Source: Tardiphaga sp. (GTDB lineage: Bacteria; Pseudomonadota; Alphaproteobacteria; Rhizobiales; Xanthobacteraceae). From it: 46,729 bases of DNA. Positions 32,868 through 40,963 of the stretch are shown piece after piece. Where the stretch lies: contig JASBVG010000014.1 in NCBI GenBank assembly GCA_030147505.1, positions 1-46,729 on the forward strand, given 5' to 3'. How positions within the stretch are numbered: the first letter of the stretch is position 1; the number at the start of each line of letters is the position of its first letter. The translations under genes and the position numbers were made by a program. Under the pieces are notes generated by a model. The model saw nothing but the letters and a program-made list of their open reading frames with translations, did no database searches and was not told the origin of the DNA.

Positions 32868-33467
32868 TCAGCCGTGCAGCTTCTTGGCGGTCTCGGCGAT
32901 CACCTTGCCCTGATAACGGGCGCCAGCGAGTTCGTTCTCGCTCGGCTGACGGCTACCGTCGCCGCCGGTGATAGTGGTCGCGCCGTAGGGCGAGCCGCCG
33001 GTGACTTCATCCAGCTTCATCTGGCCCTGGAAACCGTAGTTCAGGCCGACGATGGTCATGCCGAAATGCAGCAGATTGGTGATGATGGTGAACAGCGTGG
33101 TCTCCTGGCCGCCATGCTGGGTCGCGGTCGAGGTGAAGGCACCGCCCACCTTGCCATGCAGCGCGCCCTTGGCCCACAGGCCGCCGGCCTGATCGAGGAA
33201 GTTCGCCATCTGCGAGGCCATGCGACCGAAGCGGGTGCCCGTGCCGACGATGATCGCGTCGTAATTGGCGAGGTCGTCGATCTTGGCGATCGGGGCGGCC
33301 TGATCGAGCTTGTAATACGAGGCCTTGGCGACCTCAGCGGGCACCAGCTCTGGCACACGCTTGATATCGACGGTGGCGCCGGCTTCGCGAGCACCTTCGG
33401 CAACGGCATTGGCCATCGCTTCAATATGGCCGTAGGCGGAATAATAGAGGACGAGGACTTTGGTCAT
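32868..33467 (-). CDS. wrbA: NAD(P)H:quinone oxidoreductase WrbA
   Basis: A 199-aa flavodoxin-like FMN protein that reduces quinones by two electrons and protects against redox cycling. The phosphate-binding loop is [19 protein letters not shown] near the N-terminus; the isoalloxazine loops are [13 protein letters not shown] and SGx-type [13 protein letters not shown], and the C-terminal [20 protein letters not shown] followed by [12 protein letters not shown] is diagnostic for WrbA. Length is normal. It has its own terminator. It diverges from a LysR gene, which may control it, although a palindromic repeat lies between the two. Confidence 0.97.
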   Translation of the reverse strand: MTKVLVLYYSAYGHIEAMANAVAEGAREAGATVDIKRVPELVPAEVAKASYYKLDQAAPIAKIDDLANYDAIIVGTGTRFGRMASQMANFLDQAGGLWAKGALHGKVGGAFTSTATQHGGQETTLFTIITNLLHFGMTIVGLNYGFQGQMKLDEVTGGSPYGATTITGGDGSRQPSENELAGARYQGKVIAETAKKLHG

Positions 33468-33495
33468 TGGGGCAGTCTCCTGTGTGGTCCCAAAC

Positions 33496-33565
33496 CGTCA
33501 TTGCGAGGCGCCCTTGCGTGGCGCCGCCGGTTGCTTCGTAACCCTGCGGGTGCCTCGCAATGACG
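33496..33565. repeat. Intergenic repeat, family C (CGTCATTGCGAGGC type)
   Basis: A 70-base element with perfect 14-base terminal inverted repeats, CGTCATTGCGAGGC (33496-33509) and GCCTCGCAATGACG (33552-33565). This is a widespread noncoding repeat type in Bradyrhizobium relatives. It sits between wrbA and the LysR gene. Confidence 0.8.
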
Positions 33566-33610
33566 ATGGGCATGGGCTCTAGATAAAACCAGAGCTTTGA
33601 TGCATAAATA

Positions 33611-33634
33611 GAAACGATTGAAACTCATCGTTTC
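33611..33634. promoter_or_regulatory. Inverted-repeat site upstream of the LysR gene
   Basis: GAAACGAT-TGAAACTC-ATCGTTTC: perfect 8-base arms around 8 bases, ending eight bases before the LysR ATG. It is a likely autoregulatory site; the position over the ribosome site also permits an effect on translation. Confidence 0.65.
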
Positions 33635-33642
33635 TGGATTTG

Positions 33643-34563
33643 ATGTCGAGACTTCCTGATTTCGAGGCGCTGGCGATCTTCGCCAAGGTGGTCGAACTGC
33701 AGTCCTTCGCGGCGGCGGCAACCGAACTGACTTTGTCCAAGGCGACCGTCTCCAAAGCCGTGAGCCGGCTTGAGGAGCGGCTTGGGGCGCGGCTGTTCAA
33801 CCGCACTTCGCGGCGGCTGGCGCTCACCGATGCCGGCCGGACGCTGGCGATCAAGGCGGCGCAACTGCTGGCCGATGGCGAGGCGCTGGAGAACGAGGCG
33901 CTGGCGCAATCGGCGACGCCGCGCGGGCTGGTGCGGCTGGCGGCGCCGATGACCTACGGCACCGGCACCATCGCACCGCTGCTGCCGGAATTTCTCGCCA
34001 GATATCCCGAGGTCTCCATCGACCTCAATCTCAGCGACGCCACGGTGGACCTTATCGGCGAAGGCTTCGACGCCGCCGTCCGCATCGCCTCGTTGGCGGA
34101 CTCCTCGCTGATCGCGCGGCGGCTGCGCGCGGTGAAGCGCCACATCGTGGCAGCCCCCTCCTATTTCGTCCGGCATGGCCGACCGACGCATCCGTCCGAA
34201 CTCGCCGAGCACAAGTGCTTCGGTTACACCTATCTTTCGACGCCCGGCGTCTGGCATTTCACCAATGCGTCCGGTGAACTGGTCAGCGTGCGGCCGAGCG
34301 GGCCCTTGCACGTCAACAATGGGGAAGCCGTGATGCCGGCGCTGATCGCAGGCCTCGGCATCGGCGGCTTGCCGGATTTCATCGTCGACGATGCGATCGC
34401 ACGCGGCGATCTCGAAACGGTGCTGGGCGATTGGTCGCAAACGCTGAGCGGCGTCTATCTCGTTACACCGCCGGGCGGCCCGCGCCCTGCGCGCGTGGAA
34501 GTGCTGCTGGATTTTCTGGCGGAGAAACTTTCGGACGGCGGCAAGCGGGTGCGAAAAGCGTAG
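33643..34563 (+). CDS. LysR-family transcriptional regulator
   Basis: A 306-aa LysR regulator. The helix-turn-helix is DFEALAIFAKVVELQSFAAA followed by ATELTLSKATVSKAVSRLEE and RLFNRTSRRLALTDAG (residues about 4-62). The periplasmic-binding-like effector domain occupies about residues 90-295 (GLVRLAAPMTYGTGTIAPLL, FLARYPEVSIDLNLSD, DAAVRIASLADSSLIARRLR), a pattern typical of the large CrgA/DsdC-like branch of unknown effectors. A TTG at 33640 directly precedes the ATG. It diverges from wrbA, and relatives of this branch often regulate quinone or NADPH oxidoreductases, so wrbA is a possible target. It ends three bases from the convergent GT4 gene. Confidence 0.93.
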   Translation: MSRLPDFEALAIFAKVVELQSFAAAATELTLSKATVSKAVSRLEERLGARLFNRTSRRLALTDAGRTLAIKAAQLLADGEALENEALAQSATPRGLVRLAAPMTYGTGTIAPLLPEFLARYPEVSIDLNLSDATVDLIGEGFDAAVRIASLADSSLIARRLRAVKRHIVAAPSYFVRHGRPTHPSELAEHKCFGYTYLSTPGVWHFTNASGELVSVRPSGPLHVNNGEAVMPALIAGLGIGGLPDFIVDDAIARGDLETVLGDWSQTLSGVYLVTPPGGPRPARVEVLLDFLAEKLSDGGKRVRKA

Positions 34564-34566
34564 GCT

Positions 34567-35667
34567 TCAGCTCACCTTCATCATCTGCGCATAGATACCA
34601 AAATACTGATCGCGCATATTGGCGATGTCGAATTCGGTAACGAATGCGCGCCCGGTTGCCGCCAATCGCGCGGCGAGATCGGGACGCGCCGCCAGCGCCA
34701 TGATCTTCCCGGCAAGGTCGCGCTCGCTACCAACTACAAACTTGATGCCGTTAGAGCCATCCACCAGCAACTCGGCCGGTCCATCCACATCCGCCGCAAT
34801 TACCGGAAGGCCCGCGGCCATGGCCTCCAGCAACACCAGACCGAAACCTTCGAAGCGCGATGGCAGCACGAACATATCCGCTTCGGCGAGCGGCTCGCGC
34901 ACATCGGTACGGCCGCACAGGAAACGGACGCGATCCGTAACGCCTTCGGCGATCGCCAGCGCCTTCAGACTGCCCATGGTGGCGCTGTCGCCTTCGGGCG
35001 GACTGCCGACGAAATCGCAGCGAACATCGAGGCCCTCCCTCGCGCAGATCGCCAGCGCCTTGATCAGGACGTCCTGTCCTTTCTGCTTCGGATAGATGCG
35101 CGCGACATTGACGAGGCGCAGCGGTGCGGTGAACGCGCGTGCACGATCGATCGCGCGGAAGGGATGCAGCGAAATGCCGTTATGCACCTTGAACAGGCGC
35201 TTCAGATTGACGGCTTGGCACTCGCGCTCCACGGCAGCGGAGATGGCGATATTCCAGTCGACGAAGCGCTGGTGCAGCCGCAACTTCACCCGGTCCCATG
35301 ACTGCACAATGCCGGTGTTGTGGATCGTAGTACCGACGCTCATCGGTCGATATAGCTTGCTCAGCATGGCGAAATGCTTGGCACCGCTGTCATGGGCATG
35401 AATGGCGCGGATGTCGTGGCGACGGATGATATTCAGCAACGTCAGGATGATGCGCGGATTGCGATTGCCCGGCGCGCGACGAAGAAAATAGACGGGATGA
35501 CCGGCGGCCGTGAGTTCGGCCTCAAGATCCGGATGGACACGGTCATTGATGACAACAAAAACCTGCGGGATGCCCGCGCCCGGCGTGCAACTCGCTGCGA
35601 AATTGATCAGCAGTCGCTCTGACCCGCCCACGGTCAGCGACGAAATCAACTGAAGTACCGACGACAC
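34567..35667 (-). CDS. Family 4 glycosyltransferase
   Basis: A 366-aa GT-B glycosyltransferase. The N-terminal domain begins VLQLISSLTVGGSERLLINF, the acceptor-side loop of GT4 enzymes. The C-terminal domain has the sugar-nucleotide site LVNVARIYPKQKGQDVLIKA and the EX7E signature EGFGLVLLEAMAAGLPVIAAD in shortened form (E-G-F-G-L-V-L-L-E). It should transfer a hexose to a lipid- or surface-linked acceptor in the cytoplasm. The start is a GTG at 35667 with GGGAG nine bases upstream; the frame stays open to 35886, but the added residues are unlike a protein and overlap the upstream region. It stands alone, without other surface polysaccharide genes next to it. Confidence 0.9.
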   Translation of the reverse strand: MSSVLQLISSLTVGGSERLLINFAASCTPGAGIPQVFVVINDRVHPDLEAELTAAGHPVYFLRRAPGNRNPRIILTLLNIIRRHDIRAIHAHDSGAKHFAMLSKLYRPMSVGTTIHNTGIVQSWDRVKLRLHQRFVDWNIAISAAVERECQAVNLKRLFKVHNGISLHPFRAIDRARAFTAPLRLVNVARIYPKQKGQDVLIKALAICAREGLDVRCDFVGSPPEGDSATMGSLKALAIAEGVTDRVRFLCGRTDVREPLAEADMFVLPSRFEGFGLVLLEAMAAGLPVIAADVDGPAELLVDGSNGIKFVVGSERDLAGKIMALAARPDLAARLAATGRAFVTEFDIANMRDQYFGIYAQMMKVS

Positions 35668-35867
35668 GTCAAAATGCTCCCGGCCCGCTGCCGGGCGACT
35701 AAAAATTGATAGATCTCGCAAAGATCGATGCTGGCAGCATTTCGTCTCAAAGAAATGGCTATTCTGCGACGCGGACGGGCGCGCCGCCGGCACTAAAATG
35801 GGCGCAGAACGCATTCCTTCCATCGGTTGCGCGTCCGGCGATAGGTTCCTTGCCAAAGCCCCCGATA

Positions 35868-35895
35868 GTTCAGTCGGCCATTTCATTGACTGAAC
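35868..35895. promoter_or_regulatory. Inverted repeat upstream of the SsuA-like gene
   Basis: GTTCAGTC (35868-35875) and GACTGAAC (35888-35895), perfect 8-base arms with a 12-base centre, 52 bases before the ATG at 35948. A second small repeat, GATCT-CGCAA-AGATC, lies at 35712-35726. Either may be an operator or a leader hairpin; no regulator is adjacent. Otherwise nothing is seen in the 35668-35947 gap. Confidence 0.5.
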
Positions 35896-35947
35896 GCGCG
35901 CCGACCGTAGCTTTGACGGGCCTCATCGCATCAGAGAAAAATCGACA

Positions 35948-36916
35948 ATGACCGACACTTCTACCACCCGCCGCCTGCTCTCGGCGGTCATCGCCACTGC
36001 CTTCGGCGCAACCCTCGCAAGCACCGCCTTCGCGGCCGACCAGATCGTGCTTCGTGTCGGTGACCAGAAGGGCGGCAACCGCTCGTTGCTGGAATTTTCC
36101 GGCCTGGCGAAAGACCTGCCCTACAAGATCCAGTGGTCGGAATTCCCGGCGGCCGCGCCGATCCTCGAGGCCATCAATGCCGGCGCGCTGGACGTTGGCC
36201 ATACCGGCGATCTCGCCTTTCTGACCGTCTATGCCAACGGCTCGCCGATCAAGGCGATCGGCGGCGTCCGCGCCAATGCCGACACACAAGCGATCCTCGT
36301 GCGTAACGACTCGCCGATCAAGACCGCCGCCGATCTCAAGGGCAAGCGGCTCGCCGGCACGCGCGGCGGCTGGGGTCAGTTTCTGATCGATGCCACGCTG
36401 GAGAAGCAGGGCTACAAGATCACCGACGCGACCTTCGCGCCCCTCGGCCCGGTGGACGCCAAGATCGCGCTGGTCGCCGGCTCCATCGATGGCTGGGCCG
36501 TCTGGGAGCCCTATGTGTCCTATGCGCTGCTGAAAGACAATGCGCGCGTCGTCGCCGATGGTGCCGGACTGACGCCGACGCTCACTTTCATCATCGCCTC
36601 CGACCAGGCCATCGCCACCAAGCGCGAAGCAGTAGCGGACTTCCTGAGCCGCCTGAACAAGGCGCGCGAATGGTCCCGCTCACGTCTGCCCGAATATGCC
36701 AAGAACACGGCGGAGCTGACCAAGCTGCCCGAGGATGTGCTGCTGCGCGCATATCAGAAGCAGGACACGCGGCCGATCGCCATCGACGATGGCGTGGTGA
36801 AGGAGTTTCAGGACGCTTCCGACCGAGCGACGCGTTACGGCATCCTGGGCAAACAGGTGGATGTGAGCAAGGCAGTGGACCGCAGCTTCACGAAGGACCT
36901 TGCGGTGTCGAACTGA
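35948..36916 (+). CDS. SsuA/TauA-type ABC transporter substrate-binding protein
   Basis: A 322-aa periplasmic binding protein. The signal peptide (RRLLSAVIATAFGATLASTA, cleavage after FA/AD) is followed by VLRVGDQKGGNRSLLEFSG, WSEFPAAAPILEAINAGALD, VGHTGDLAFLTVYANGSPIK and LKGKRLAGTRGGWGQFLIDA, the order found in binding proteins for aliphatic sulfonates, nitrate or taurine. The ligand pocket formed by Thr/Ser at GHTGD and the GxGQF loop fits a small oxyanion. No permease or ATPase gene accompanies it, so it either pairs with a distant system or is an orphan. Its last 29 bases overlap the end of the convergent RhtX/FptX-like gene. Confidence 0.92.
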   Translation: MTDTSTTRRLLSAVIATAFGATLASTAFAADQIVLRVGDQKGGNRSLLEFSGLAKDLPYKIQWSEFPAAAPILEAINAGALDVGHTGDLAFLTVYANGSPIKAIGGVRANADTQAILVRNDSPIKTAADLKGKRLAGTRGGWGQFLIDATLEKQGYKITDATFAPLGPVDAKIALVAGSIDGWAVWEPYVSYALLKDNARVVADGAGLTPTLTFIIASDQAIATKREAVADFLSRLNKAREWSRSRLPEYAKNTAELTKLPEDVLLRAYQKQDTRPIAIDDGVVKEFQDASDRATRYGILGKQVDVSKAVDRSFTKDLAVSN

Positions 36917-38138
36917 CCGGCTTGGCCGCGAGAATGCGCATGGTCGCCAGCGTGGCGATCAGCGACAGAACCGTGGCGGCGCTGAACAGCGCGCTATAGC
37001 CGAGCCAATCGGCGATGCGGCCCGACACCAGCGAGCCAATGAAGTAGACGATGAGCTGGGCACAGGACAGGATCGTGAAATCCGTGCCCGGCTGCTCCCT
37101 GGATGACGCGGCCATGAACAGGCTGTAGAGCGCGACGATCTCCATATAGCGGATCAGCGTCTGGAAGCCGGCGGCGCCGAAGATCGGCAGGATGCCGGTG
37201 ACGAGACCGAGCGCGTGTGCAGTGAACAGCGCGAAACAGATGGTGCGCAGAATGCCGAGCAGGCCGAGCGTCAAGCCGCTGCCGAAGCGATGCAGCAGCC
37301 ATGCGGCGATGGCCGCACCCGCGAGCCCCGCCGTTGCGGCAGCGCCGCCCGAGAGATAGCCGATCTGCGTCAGCGGCACGCCGGCATCGACGAGATAGCT
37401 GCCCTCCATCGCTTTCACGAGACCCTCGCTGACCCGGTAGATCAGCGCGATCCAGAGAATGTTGCGCACCTCGCGCCGGCGCAGGAACGCCATGATGGAC
37501 GGCCGCGGCGCCGCGGGATCCGGCTGCACCGTTTCGCTCTCGCGCATGGCGAAGGCAGCGGCGAGCGGGATCAGCGAGAAGCCCGCGATGGTCAGCAGCA
37601 TGCCGGTCCAGCCGATCTGGGCATAGAGGACCAGCCCCAGCGTGCCGCCGATCACGACGCCGAAGGCCACAGAGCCGCCCTGGATCGCATTGCCGATCGG
37701 GCGATCTTCCGGGGCGAGATGCGCGGCAGCATAGCCATCGGTGGCGATATCCTGGGTGGAGATCAGCAGCGATCCGATCAGGCCGACGGTGGCGATGCCC
37801 CAGATATTGGTCGGACCGAACGGGATCAAACAGAGCAGGCTGAGAATGACGCCGGCCTGGGTGACGATCACCCACCCCGCCCGATGCGACCTTGCGAAGG
37901 GGCGGATGCGATCGACCACTGGCGCCCAGAAGAACTTCAGCAGCAGCGGCAGGAACCAGATGCTCAGATAGCCGATGGACGTGCGCGACATGCCGGCCTC
38001 GCGCATGATCGGCGGCAGCGCGGCGGCGAACAGATAGGACGGGATCGCCTGTGCCAGATAGAGACCGGCAAGCACGACGAACAGCCGCTTGCGTCCCATG
38101 ACAGCTGGCTGGGCTGCCGGCATCTCCAGCGCAGTCAT
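36888..38138 (-). CDS. RhtX/FptX-like siderophore permease (MFS)
   Basis: A 416-aa membrane protein with twelve helices and MFS signatures. The N-terminal LFVVLAGLYLAQAIPSYLFA, then LPPIMREAGMSRTSIGYLSI, WFLPLLLKFFWAPVVDRIRP, and QDIATDGYAAAHLAPEDRPI are the pattern of the AmpG-like RhtX/FptX family, single permeases that carry ferric siderophores such as rhizobactin or pyochelin across the inner membrane. AmpG itself (muropeptide permease) is the alternative, but the location directly after a TonB receptor in the same operon favours siderophore import. Its ATG overlaps the stop of the 123-aa gene by four bases. The 3' end overlaps the convergent SsuA-like gene by 29 bases. Confidence 0.9.
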   Translation of the reverse strand: MTALEMPAAQPAVMGRKRLFVVLAGLYLAQAIPSYLFAAALPPIMREAGMSRTSIGYLSIWFLPLLLKFFWAPVVDRIRPFARSHRAGWVIVTQAGVILSLLCLIPFGPTNIWGIATVGLIGSLLISTQDIATDGYAAAHLAPEDRPIGNAIQGGSVAFGVVIGGTLGLVLYAQIGWTGMLLTIAGFSLIPLAAAFAMRESETVQPDPAAPRPSIMAFLRRREVRNILWIALIYRVSEGLVKAMEGSYLVDAGVPLTQIGYLSGGAAATAGLAGAAIAAWLLHRFGSGLTLGLLGILRTICFALFTAHALGLVTGILPIFGAAGFQTLIRYMEIVALYSLFMAASSREQPGTDFTILSCAQLIVYFIGSLVSGRIADWLGYSALFSAATVLSLIATLATMRILAAKPVSSTPQGPS

Positions 38139-38506
38139 GGCGCCCCGCTATGTCTTGCAAGGAAGCTGCGCGCCGTGGTCTCGTCCTCAAGCGCCACCAG
38201 CGGCATCGGCCACAATTTGCGAAACGTCTCCTGCATCTTCTCGTTGGCTCCCGGGCGCACGATGGCGACGGCACGGCAATGCGTCGACACATGCTTGCGC
38301 GTCGCCTTGAACCACAGCGCCTGCTCGCGCTCGCCGGCCATGGACAGCTTGCGCCCGCCGCCGCCGAACAGGATCAGGAATTCGAACGGCTCCGCATGCC
38401 GGCCGACCCGAACCAGCGCGTCCAGATAGTCGCGTTCGTCCTTATCCGCATAAGGCGGCAGGAACCGCAGCGTCAGCAGGCTGCCTGCAATCTCCAGATC
38501 GACCAT
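38135..38506 (-). CDS. 123-aa protein of the siderophore locus, possibly STAS/SpoIIAA-like
   Basis: I do not recognise a named family. The sequence begins MVDLEIAGSLLTLRFLPPYA, then DKDERDYLDALVRVGRHAEP, FEFLILFGGGGRKLSMAGER, and ends CRAVAIVRPGANEKMQETFR, PMPLVALEDETTARSFLARH. This order of a strand, a helix with a DxxDYLDAL-type segment, a hydrophobic strand with Gly-rich loop, the CRAVAIV strand and a final helix resembles SpoIIAA-like (SEC14/STAS) domains. It has no signal peptide or membrane segment. It sits between the TonB receptor (46 bases) and the permease (4-base overlap), so it must be translated with them. The function is unknown; a regulator or cytoplasmic siderophore-handling protein is possible. 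Confidence 0.85.
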   Translation of the reverse strand: MVDLEIAGSLLTLRFLPPYADKDERDYLDALVRVGRHAEPFEFLILFGGGGRKLSMAGEREQALWFKATRKHVSTHCRAVAIVRPGANEKMQETFRKLWPMPLVALEDETTARSFLARHSGAP

Positions 38507-38552
38507 GATCGCAATTCGAACTCCCTGGGAAGTGGCCTTGGAAGGATTCAGT

Positions 38553-40766
38553 TTAGAACGTCTTGCGATAGCCCACGGTGACCGTACGGCCCCACGAATA
38601 GACCGGCAGGTTGCGCACCGATGTGGCGGTCGGATTCTGCACGGCGGTATCGAACAGGTTGTTCACCGCCGCATAGGCCTCGCCGCCATAGACCGGACCG
38701 CTCAGCGCCGCATTCATGGTGAAACCGCCCTCGATCGGGTAGACCGTATTCGCGAGATTGATGCCGCGATTGCGGCCCGACCAGCCCTCACCCTCAACCC
38801 GCAACTTGATGCCGTTGTCGAAGCGATAATCGCCATAGACCAGGCCGCGCACCGGCGTGGCGATGCGGTTGTTGGGCAGCCAGCTATCCAGCACGCCATC
38901 CTTGTTGCTGTCATAGCGGCCTTCGCGATAGCCGATCGTGGTGCCGAAGGTGAAGTTCGAGGTCACCGCCATCTCGCCGATATATTCGACGCCGTAGATC
39001 ATCTCCTTCTGCTGCGAGATGAGATTGGTGACGGGATCGAAGGTCACGCCCTTGTCCGAGGTGCTGACGAAGCCGGTGATGCTGCCCTTGTAGGGCCCGT
39101 TGCCGCCGCGAATGCCGAGTTCGTAATTGTTGACGATCTGCGGCTCCGGCGAGATCGATGAGAAGCTGATGCTCTGGCGCGCCGGCGTCAGGCAATTCGG
39201 CGCCGCGAGCGTACAGGCATAGGCGGTGGAGGAGAGACCGGCGCGGCGCGTATAGGCGCCGACATCGGGCAGTGCGTAGCCCTGCGAGAAGCCGCCGAAC
39301 ATCTCGATCTGTGGCGCGAGCTTGAAAGTGGCGCCGAGATTGTAGGTCGGCGAGGCATATTCGTAGTCGCCGCCGATGACATTGAGCTGCGGCAGCACCA
39401 GCGCCACCACGCTGTTGCCGATCGGCGTCTGCGCATAGGCCGTCGGCCGCTGGAAATTATTCACGCTGAGATCAAAATGCTCATAGCGGACGCCGCCGCG
39501 TACGGTGAGGCGATCGGTGATCGGCACCTGCGCCAGCGCGAAGCCTGCGGTGGTGACCTGGGTCAGCGGCGTGAACACGTCGCGGCCATCGGTGAGCGTC
39601 TGCCAGGTCTTGTCGTGAACGACATCGGTGCCCCAGGTGATGCGCGCGCCGCTCCAGATCTTGTCGAGCGGTGTATCGATCGACAGGTTCATGCCGCCGC
39701 GCTCGGAGAACAAGGTCGTCTGGTTCGCCAGGCTGGTCGGGCTGAGCGGATTGCCGGAATAATAGACCAGCGAATTGTAAGGGTAGGAAAACTCGGAATA
39801 GTTGAAGCGTTTCTTGATGTCGTTATAGAAGCCGACCACGCTGAGATTGCCGAGCACGAAATCGCTGTCGCTGTAGCGGAGCTGGATCGTGCGGGTGTCT
39901 TCGAGCACGCTCTCGCCCGTATAGGGCTTGGTGAAATCGGGGCGCGCATAGGCGCCGGCATAATTGGTCAGATAGCGCGGCGTCTGGTCCAGATAGAACT
40001 GGGCGATGGACGCCTCGATGCGCTTGCCGCCATCGAAATCGTAGCCGACCTTGCCGAGGAAATTGCCGCTGACGAAGCGATCGCCGCCGCCCTGGCCGAG
40101 CATGGCGTCCGACGGCAGTTCGCGGCCGGCGCCGTCATAGGTCTTCTGCGCGCCGCGGCCGCTGCCGACGAACAGATAGTCGATGCCGTTGGCGCCCTTG
40201 CCGCTGACCGTCGCGGACAGTTCCGGCGCCAGCGACCCGCCAGGATCCGTTGTGAAGCTGCGCAGCGCGGTATTGACACTGACGCGCGGACCACCGGGCT
40301 GCGCCTTCTTGGTGATGAAATTCACCGTACCGCCGGTTGCACCGGCGCCATACAGGCTGGATGCGCCGGCGACCAGTTCGATCCGCTCGACGGAATTCAG
40401 ATCGATCAGCGACAGCAGCCGCGAGACATCGCGGAGCGGCGTGGTCAGCGGCACGCCGTCCATCAGCACCAGCAGATCACGGCCGCGATAGGTTTCGGAC
40501 GCGCCCGAGATGGTCTGGTTCGACACCGAGAATCCCGGCAGCAGCTTGGCCAGCACTGCCGAGGCGCTGCCGGTCTGCTTGAGCTGCTCCTCGATCTCCT
40601 TCTGCTGCACCACCTGCACCGTCTGCGGAATATCCGAGATCGCACGCTCGGCACGTGCGGCCGTCACGGTGATCTCCTCGAGCGCGACCGGTGCACGCTG
40701 CTGGGCCGCGGCCTGCGTCGAGATGAGACCAAGAGCTGAGACGAAAAGAAATTTGCTGGTGCGCAT
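38553..40766 (-). CDS. TonB-dependent receptor of the RhtX/FptX locus
   Basis: A 737-aa outer-membrane receptor. The signal peptide is MRTSKFLFVSALGLISTQAA. The TonB box is LEEITVTAAR. The plug domain follows (about residues 45-160: ISDIPQTVQVVQQKEIEEQL, GRDLLVLMDGVPLTTPLRDV, SVERIELVAGASSLYGAGAT, GGTVNFITKKAQPGG) and then a beta barrel that ends VTVGYRKTF with the terminal Phe. In plug and barrel features it is closest to receptors for rhizobactin/aerobactin-type or catecholate siderophores; the exact ligand cannot be told. The frame is open for 91 more codons upstream through the regulatory region, but ATG 40766 begins exactly at the signal peptide. It heads the receptor, 123-aa and permease operon. 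Confidence 0.94.
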   Translation of the reverse strand: MRTSKFLFVSALGLISTQAAAQQRAPVALEEITVTAARAERAISDIPQTVQVVQQKEIEEQLKQTGSASAVLAKLLPGFSVSNQTISGASETYRGRDLLVLMDGVPLTTPLRDVSRLLSLIDLNSVERIELVAGASSLYGAGATGGTVNFITKKAQPGGPRVSVNTALRSFTTDPGGSLAPELSATVSGKGANGIDYLFVGSGRGAQKTYDGAGRELPSDAMLGQGGGDRFVSGNFLGKVGYDFDGGKRIEASIAQFYLDQTPRYLTNYAGAYARPDFTKPYTGESVLEDTRTIQLRYSDSDFVLGNLSVVGFYNDIKKRFNYSEFSYPYNSLVYYSGNPLSPTSLANQTTLFSERGGMNLSIDTPLDKIWSGARITWGTDVVHDKTWQTLTDGRDVFTPLTQVTTAGFALAQVPITDRLTVRGGVRYEHFDLSVNNFQRPTAYAQTPIGNSVVALVLPQLNVIGGDYEYASPTYNLGATFKLAPQIEMFGGFSQGYALPDVGAYTRRAGLSSTAYACTLAAPNCLTPARQSISFSSISPEPQIVNNYELGIRGGNGPYKGSITGFVSTSDKGVTFDPVTNLISQQKEMIYGVEYIGEMAVTSNFTFGTTIGYREGRYDSNKDGVLDSWLPNNRIATPVRGLVYGDYRFDNGIKLRVEGEGWSGRNRGINLANTVYPIEGGFTMNAALSGPVYGGEAYAAVNNLFDTAVQNPTATSVRNLPVYSWGRTVTVGYRKTF

Positions 40767-40849
40767 GATGCCCGGATTCTTCGGTTCGAACGGGAAGACG
40801 AAGCACGCGCGCCGACCGGCCAAGCAATGGGCAAAGAGCCCGGGCAATT

Positions 40850-40869
40850 TGGAATCAATGTAAATTCCA
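40850..40869. promoter_or_regulatory. Inverted repeat between the receptor and the AraC gene
   Basis: TGGAAT-CAATGTAA-ATTCCA: perfect 6-base arms, about 85 bases before the receptor ATG. It lies in the right place for an iron-responsive repressor site (Irr, RirA or Fur type), but it does not match a consensus that I know exactly. Confidence 0.45.
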
Positions 40870-40878
40870 GCCGCCGCT

Positions 40879-40895
40879 TTACGCTTCTTACGCTT
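40879..40895. promoter_or_regulatory. Direct repeat, candidate AraC-regulator site
   Basis: TTACGCTT-C-TTACGCTT: two identical 8-base blocks at a 9-base period, next to the 40850-40869 inverted repeat. AraC-family activators bind direct repeats; the divergent AraC gene begins about 70 bases to the right. The inference is that this is its site for activation of the receptor operon. Confidence 0.5.
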
Positions 40896-40963
40896 GCGCA
40901 ATCCGTCTATCTTCGCAGCCAGCGATACCGCACGGCGCCATCGCATTACTTGGACTCGGGGAC

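Noticed and set aside
35712..35726. GATCT-CGCAA-AGATC as an operator of the GT4 gene
   Set aside because: Arms of only five bases without a partner regulator; too weak to list separately.
36994..38292. A 432-codon frame on the same strand as the RhtX/FptX-like gene, shifted in phase
   Set aside because: Composition is Arg/His/Pro-rich and it overlaps fully the well-supported permease and the 123-aa gene.
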